This document shows positions 5,467 to 9,091 of a stretch of DNA of 9,091 nucleotides, one piece after another. The notes beneath the pieces are model-generated. The model ran no database searches, was not told the origin of the DNA, and saw only the letters and a program-made list of their open reading frames with translations. Both the position numbers and the translations under genes were made by a program. The DNA comes from Myxococcaceae bacterium (GTDB lineage Bacteria > Myxococcota > Myxococcia > Myxococcales > Myxococcaceae): positions 1-9,091 of the forward strand of contig JAGSPQ010000119.1 in NCBI GenBank assembly GCA_018262385.1, read 5' to 3'. Position 1 is the first letter of the stretch. Each line of letters opens with the position of its first letter.

Positions 5467-6783
5467 ATGATCCGGTTTGAGATTGGGCTCGCGCTCTGCG
5501 CGACGCTGATGGCTTCGTCCGTCCTCGCGCAGGACAACCCCGAGTGCCTGGGCACCGAGTGTGGCGCTCCGAAGGAGGTGGGCGGCGGCGGCGCGGTCTG
5601 CACCGACGGCAACTGCAGCGGCGGCTGCGGCTGCTCGGTCTGGGTCGCGTACACCGACGACGGCAAGACGCTGGCGTACACCGACGACGCCGACGGCGAC
5701 GGCAAGGCGGATGGAAAGGACAACTGCCCGTACGCCTCGAACCGGGATCAGATCGACGCCGACGGAGATCTCGTCGGTGACAGCTGCGACAACTGCGCGG
5801 GCGCCTCGAACTACGCGCAGCTCGACAGCGACGGCGACGGCCAGGGAGACCTCTGCGATGGCGATCTCGACGGCGACACCATCGCCAACCTCCAGGACAA
5901 CTGCCCGTCGATTCCGAACCTCGATCAGAAGCGCACCCTGGGCGGCGTGGGCGTGGGCGACGTGTGCAACGACGACGACGACGGCGACCTGTTCAAGGAC
6001 GCGGTCGACAGCTGCCCGCTGGTGACCAACCCCACCCAGGCGATTCCGGCCGGCGCGGTCTGCAAGCTCGACGTCGACCTCGACAACGTGGGCGACAACT
6101 TCGACAACTGCCCGGCGAAGGCGAACCCCACCCAGTCGGACTCCGACGGCGACTCGCTGGGCGATGCCTGCGACTTCGACCTCGACAACGACGGCCTGCT
6201 CAACCTCGCCGACAACTGCCCGGGCGTCCGCAACCGCAGCCAGTTCGACGACGACGGCGACGGGCTGGGCGACTCGTGCGACGCGCGCTACTGCGTGGTG
6301 GTCGACCCGTCGCACCCCAACGACTGCCTGGATCCGAACAGCCCGTTCAAGGTCCACGGCGGGGGCGAGGTGCTGCTGCGGCGCGGTGAGAAGTTCCGGC
6401 TGCCGCTGTTCGCCAACCGCAACGGCGCGGCGATCGAATACGTCTGGACCGTCACCCGGCGCCCCGCCGGCAGCCAGGCGGCGATCGAGAACCCGAAGGG
6501 CGCGGTCACCAACAGCCGCCACTGGGAGTACGCCTACACCGACCAGCACGTGCCGAGCTTCACCGCGGACGCCGACGGTGAGTTCACCCTCCAGGTGACC
6601 GGCACGCTGGCCTTCCCGGATCGCGCCTACCCGGACCAGAAGATCTCGACCTCGCAGCTGCGGCTGTCGGCGTCGCCCGATGGGAAGAACGGCCCCAGCT
6701 CCTGCAGCAGCACCGGGCTCGAGCTTCCTCTCTTCGGCCTTGGATTGGCTGTGCTGTCCTTGCTTCGCCGCCGCCGGATCTAG
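5467..6783 (+). CDS. mtsC: Thrombospondin type-3 repeat MYXO-CTERM protein, MtsC-like cell-cell cohesion protein
   Basis: This 438-residue cell-surface protein probably acts in calcium-dependent adhesion. Residues 1-21 are a signal peptide with likely cleavage after VLA. A short Cys-rich region follows (Cys27, 32, 45, 50, 54, 56). Asp-rich type-3 repeats fill about 71-271 (DADGDGKADGKDNC, DSDGDGQGDLC, DLDNDGLLNLADNC, DDDGDGLGDSC), each a set of calcium ligands. A PKD-like beta domain sits at about 294-402 (YVWTVTRRPAGSQAAI). The tail has Cys413, a hydrophobic helix and RRRR at 434-437, fitting MYXO-CTERM surface anchoring. The frame is open upstream to 5071, but ATG at 5467 begins the signal peptide and has GGGAG seven bases before it. 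The layout, length and the CVVVDPSHPNDCLDP segment resemble proteins I recall as myxobacterial MtsC. The symbol rests on memory of that family, not on a search. A terminator follows the stop. Confidence 0.9.
   Translation: MIRFEIGLALCATLMASSVLAQDNPECLGTECGAPKEVGGGGAVCTDGNCSGGCGCSVWVAYTDDGKTLAYTDDADGDGKADGKDNCPYASNRDQIDADGDLVGDSCDNCAGASNYAQLDSDGDGQGDLCDGDLDGDTIANLQDNCPSIPNLDQKRTLGGVGVGDVCNDDDDGDLFKDAVDSCPLVTNPTQAIPAGAVCKLDVDLDNVGDNFDNCPAKANPTQSDSDGDSLGDACDFDLDNDGLLNLADNCPGVRNRSQFDDDGDGLGDSCDARYCVVVDPSHPNDCLDPNSPFKVHGGGEVLLRRGEKFRLPLFANRNGAAIEYVWTVTRRPAGSQAAIENPKGAVTNSRHWEYAYTDQHVPSFTADADGEFTLQVTGTLAFPDRAYPDQKISTSQLRLSASPDGKNGPSSCSSTGLELPLFGLGLAVLSLLRRRRI
5677..6279 (+). repeat. Array of thrombospondin type-3-like Asp-rich repeats
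   Basis: The encoded segment (residues about 71-271) carries repeated units of the form DxDxDGxGDxCD...DNCP...N.DQ. In DNA this appears as recurring GACGGCGAC and GACAACTGCCCG words. The third unit is degenerate: after NLDQ it reads KRTLGGVGVGDVC and lacks the acidic DxDGDG block. The following unit has KLDVDLDNVGDNFDNC with an atypical lead-in (AIPAGAVC). Confidence 0.85.
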
Positions 6784-6806
6784 TTGGGGAACCTGATCGT
6801 GCGGTG

Positions 6807-6849
6807 ACCGGGGTGCCACTTCTCAACGGTGGCGCCCCGGTTCCTTTTT
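6807..6849 (+). terminator. Intrinsic terminator of the thrombospondin-repeat gene
   Basis: A 13-bp stem forms between ACCGGGGTGCCAC (6807-6819) and GTGGCGCCCCGGT (6829-6841), with one G-T wobble and a nine-base loop. TCC and five Ts (6845-6849) follow on the plus strand. It begins 24 bases after the TAG of the plus-strand gene. On the minus strand no T-tract follows the stem, so the element works mainly in one direction, although the convergent Omp85-like gene ends just before it. An outer pairing GGAACC (6788-6793) with GGTTCC (6839-6844) is also possible. Confidence 0.85.
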
Positions 6850-8474
6850 CAGCGGCAGGAAGGCGAGTCGCAGCCGCCGCCGAGCGGGTTGTCGAGGAAC
6901 ACCGGGCGCAGGTCGGTGACCTGGCCGTAGGTCGCATTGAGCCGATCCGCGCCAATTCGTTCCGGGCCGCCGATGACGAAGCCGAAGTCGAAGCGGATGG
7001 TCTCCTGGTTGAACTGAGGGATGAGGATCCGCAGGCCCAGCCCGAGGGTGTGGGTGACCTGGATCGTCTCGTCGAACGCCGAGCCCGCGTCGTAGAAGAG
7101 CACCAGCCCGACGAAGAGGGTGCGCAGCTCGAAGGCGCGGGCGCGGTACTCGACGTTGAGCAGCAAGAGGTTGCGGCCCGACAGGCTTTCGGCCGGCGCC
7201 CCGCGAAGTCCGTTGCCACCGCCGAGCAGCTGGATCCGCTTGTTGACGTCGAACTTGATCACGTCGAGCAGCACCCGGGTCACCAGCCGCCCGCCCTCGA
7301 AGGGCGGAGAGGCGTTGACCACCTCGAGCGCGACGTGGCGATTGACGGCCTCGGATCCCGGCACCACCCGCACGCTGCCGGCGACGCTGACGGTGAGCAG
7401 GTTCTGCGCCGCCAGCCACCGGTAGCGCAGCGCGCCGCCCAGCTCGACGAAGTGGGTCGCGCTGATTGTCGGCACCGCCCAGCGCGCGCCCAGCTGCAGC
7501 ACCGGCCCCAGCTGGTAGTCCTCCGACAGGTCATAGGTGTCGATGTTCTTCAGCACCCGGAACTCGGTGCCCGAGAAGCGCACGAAGGCGCTCAGGTAGG
7601 TCACGTCCTCCGAGCGCGGCAGCACCTGGTCGGACAGCAGCTCGAGCTGGGCGGGCGTCAGCTGGAGCTCCTGCGGAGCGGTGTACCGCCGGCTGTAGCC
7701 CCCGACCGCGGCGACCACGTCGAGCCGCCAGTCGAGGCCGAAGCTGCGGGTGACGCTCGCCTCCGCGCGCAGCTGCCGCACGTCGTAGATCCGCGGCACC
7801 GCAGTGTCCGTGCCGTCGGCTGCCGGCTGGAGGCAGACCTCGGCGCCGCAGAACGTCCGCTGGGTCTTCACCGTCCAGCCGCCCTCGACGTTGAACGACC
7901 ACCGCTGGCGCAGCGACGTGATCGGCCGCCCCACCGCAACTTCTCCCACCGAGCCTTCCGGCTTGCCGGTGGACCGGTTGAGGATGATCCCGATGAACTC
8001 GAACAGCGACAGCTGGACGTTGAAGAAGCTGTTCAGCCGCAGGCTGAGGCGATCCTTGGTGACCACCAGCAGCCCGATTCCTCCGTTGCGGCCCTTCACC
8101 GGCACCACCCGCGCCACCGCGAGGATGGTCAGCCGCCGCAGGTTCCGTTCGGTCTCCGCGACCAGCGCCGGGTCCCACCGGTCGCCGACCTTCAGCAGGA
8201 TCTCGCGGAGCACCACTTCCTCTCGGGTGCGCACGTGGATCACGTTGAAGAGGCTGGGCCACGGGTCCGACTCGGAGAAGACGTCTTCGCTCGCCACCAG
8301 CAGCTCTTCGATCGGCTTCCCCGCGGGATGCGGCTCGACCTGCCGGCCCTTCTGGCCCAGGCCCCAGGCGATCAGGCGATCCTCGTAGCTCTCTTCGGCG
8401 CCGGCGACGCTCGCCGCCAGCAGCAGCCCCACGACGCCGAAGCGGCACGGGTGGAACCTCGCGGGGCGGCTCAA
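6849..8474 (-). CDS. Omp85/D15-type outer membrane barrel protein with a single POTRA-like region
   Basis: The 541-residue product has a clear signal peptide (1-28: MSRPARFHPC, hydrophobic core VVGLLLAASV, then AGA). One POTRA-like region lies at about 76-148 (FNVIHVRTREEVVLREILLKVGD...VVTKDRLSLRL). A long beta-strand-rich barrel follows, containing GGGNGLRGAP (418-427), the position of the conserved (V/L)RG(F/Y) barrel-lid motif of Omp85 proteins. BamA has five POTRAs and about 800 residues, so this is a smaller divergent relative and not the essential BamA. Its substrate is unknown. TTG at 8474 is chosen because it starts the signal peptide exactly, no in-frame ATG or GTG lies close upstream, and it overlaps the upstream stop as TTGA. 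Odd features are a paired CGAEVC at 209-214, probably in a loop, and a roughly 40-residue tail after the last clear strands, ending GGGCDSPSCR. Surface-antigen family is likely; exact role unknown. Confidence 0.88.
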   Translation of the reverse strand: MSRPARFHPCRFGVVGLLLAASVAGAEESYEDRLIAWGLGQKGRQVEPHPAGKPIEELLVASEDVFSESDPWPSLFNVIHVRTREEVVLREILLKVGDRWDPALVAETERNLRRLTILAVARVVPVKGRNGGIGLLVVTKDRLSLRLNSFFNVQLSLFEFIGIILNRSTGKPEGSVGEVAVGRPITSLRQRWSFNVEGGWTVKTQRTFCGAEVCLQPAADGTDTAVPRIYDVRQLRAEASVTRSFGLDWRLDVVAAVGGYSRRYTAPQELQLTPAQLELLSDQVLPRSEDVTYLSAFVRFSGTEFRVLKNIDTYDLSEDYQLGPVLQLGARWAVPTISATHFVELGGALRYRWLAAQNLLTVSVAGSVRVVPGSEAVNRHVALEVVNASPPFEGGRLVTRVLLDVIKFDVNKRIQLLGGGNGLRGAPAESLSGRNLLLLNVEYRARAFELRTLFVGLVLFYDAGSAFDETIQVTHTLGLGLRILIPQFNQETIRFDFGFVIGGPERIGADRLNATYGQVTDLRPVFLDNPLGGGCDSPSCR

Positions 8475-9091
8475 CTTCCCGAGGTCCGGGTCTGCTCGAG
8501 GCTCGCCAGGTGGAGCTCGTCCTTCGCGTGCTGCCTGCGCTCCAGTCGGTGGTTGATCCAGCGGATCAGCGGATCCCGCCACGCTCCCCGGCGCTTGCGG
8601 GGGAGGTTCTTCTCGTCGCGTCCCCACTTCGTGCGGGCGTGGAGCTTGGCCTCGTAGCCGAAGAGCGCCTCGTAGAGCGGCTCCCAGTCCTGGCCGCTGT
8701 ACTTGCAGACGAACTGGCGCAGCGCCAATTCCTCCAGGCCCCGCAGCCGCATTCCCTTCAGCATCTGCTCGACCGCGTCGAGGGCGGGCCGGCGTTGCCG
8801 GGTCAGCTTCCGATCGACCAGCAGAAAGAAGGCGATCGCCGCGAGCACCGCCAGGCCGATCACCCCGGCCACGTTGCGCAGCAGCCCGAACCACGCCAGC
8901 GCCCCCAGCCCGCCCCCCGCCCCGACCACGCCCAGCAGCCAGGTCCACAGCGGCGCGGTGAGGACCAGCTGCCGCAGCTTCAGCAGCAGGGTCGCGCGCT
9001 GCGCGGAGGCGTTGACGACGAGCGCCGAGATCCACCCGGTGAGCGCAAAGCCGGCGATCGCCACGGCGACTCTCGGCGCGTGAAGCAGGGC
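8471..9091 (-). CDS. Multi-pass inner membrane protein, 5' end cut by window, function unknown
   Basis: The frame is open to the right edge, so only the C-terminal 206 residues are visible. A GTG at 9064 is in frame, but it lies inside a hydrophobic stretch and nothing marks it as the true start. Three hydrophobic helices are seen in the fragment: about 8-27 (VAVAIAGFALTGWISALVV), 43-66 (LWTWLLGVVGAGGGLGALAW) and 70-88 (AGVIGLAVLAAIAFFLLV). They are followed by a charged, probably cytoplasmic domain of about 115 residues with VEQMLKGMRLRGLEELALRQFVCKYSGQDW, EALFGYEAK and a basic RDPLIRWINHRLERRQ segment. I do not recognise a catalytic motif. The C-terminal pattern seems loosely familiar from uncharacterised proteins, possibly C-termini of membrane-bound kinases, but I cannot confirm that. 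Its TGA overlaps the TTG start of the Omp85-like gene, so the two are probably co-translated and may share a role at the envelope. Confidence 0.8.
   Translation of the reverse strand, partial: ALLHAPRVAVAIAGFALTGWISALVVNASAQRATLLLKLRQLVLTAPLWTWLLGVVGAGGGLGALAWFGLLRNVAGVIGLAVLAAIAFFLLVDRKLTRQRRPALDAVEQMLKGMRLRGLEELALRQFVCKYSGQDWEPLYEALFGYEAKLHARTKWGRDEKNLPRKRRGAWRDPLIRWINHRLERRQHAKDELHLASLEQTRTSGS

Noticed and set aside
2914..6819. 1301-codon minus frame as one giant protein
   Set aside because: The upstream two thirds are antisense to the thrombospondin-repeat gene or out of frame in the glycine-rich gene. Only 2914-3990 has a start, signal peptide and protein-like sequence.
6804..8657. 617-codon plus-strand frame opposite the Omp85-like gene
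   Set aside because: It has no domain or signal. It runs through the terminator and antisense to a well-formed signal peptide and barrel protein.

Overview
The window is about 9.1 kb of very GC-rich DNA with strongly G/C-ending codons. It most likely comes from a myxobacterium (Myxococcota). The strongest sign is two exported proteins ending in a MYXO-CTERM-type tail: Cys, then a hydrophobic helix, then an Arg cluster. ECF sigma/zinc-finger anti-sigma pairs and divergent Omp85-type outer membrane proteins fit the same origin. No RNA gene, insertion sequence, CRISPR array or replication origin was seen.

Layout. (1) 1-1025, minus: a Fic-family AMPylase-type protein cut off by the window edge, with visibly lower G/C at third codon positions than its neighbours and a 30-bp AT-rich palindrome just upstream. 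(2) 1077-5345, minus: a tight four-gene operon, read right to left. It encodes a glycine-rich MYXO-CTERM surface protein, an exported protein with a predicted beta-barrel C-terminus, an ECF sigma factor, and a membrane anti-sigma factor with zinc-finger, FecR and TPR-like regions. All three junctions are four-base ATGA overlaps. (3) 5346-5466: a 121-bp divergent intergenic region with an AT-richer core. (4) 5467-6783, plus: a thrombospondin type-3 repeat MYXO-CTERM protein resembling the myxobacterial cell-cell cohesion protein MtsC, followed by a strong intrinsic terminator. (5) 6849-9091, minus, convergent with it: an Omp85/D15-type outer membrane barrel protein that starts on TTG inside the stop of an upstream multi-pass membrane protein, which is cut by the right edge.

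How the genes may work together (inference). Five of the seven genes encode proteins that are exported or outer-membrane, or inner-membrane anti-sigma with a large periplasmic part. The sigma/anti-sigma pair is translationally coupled to two exported proteins, so an envelope signal could be passed to transcription. The anti-sigma's periplasmic FecR and TPR-like regions are candidate sensors, and the divergent region in front of the two MYXO-CTERM genes is the obvious candidate target. The Omp85-like protein with its coupled membrane partner looks like a separate envelope unit. The Fic gene is probably an independent, possibly acquired, module.
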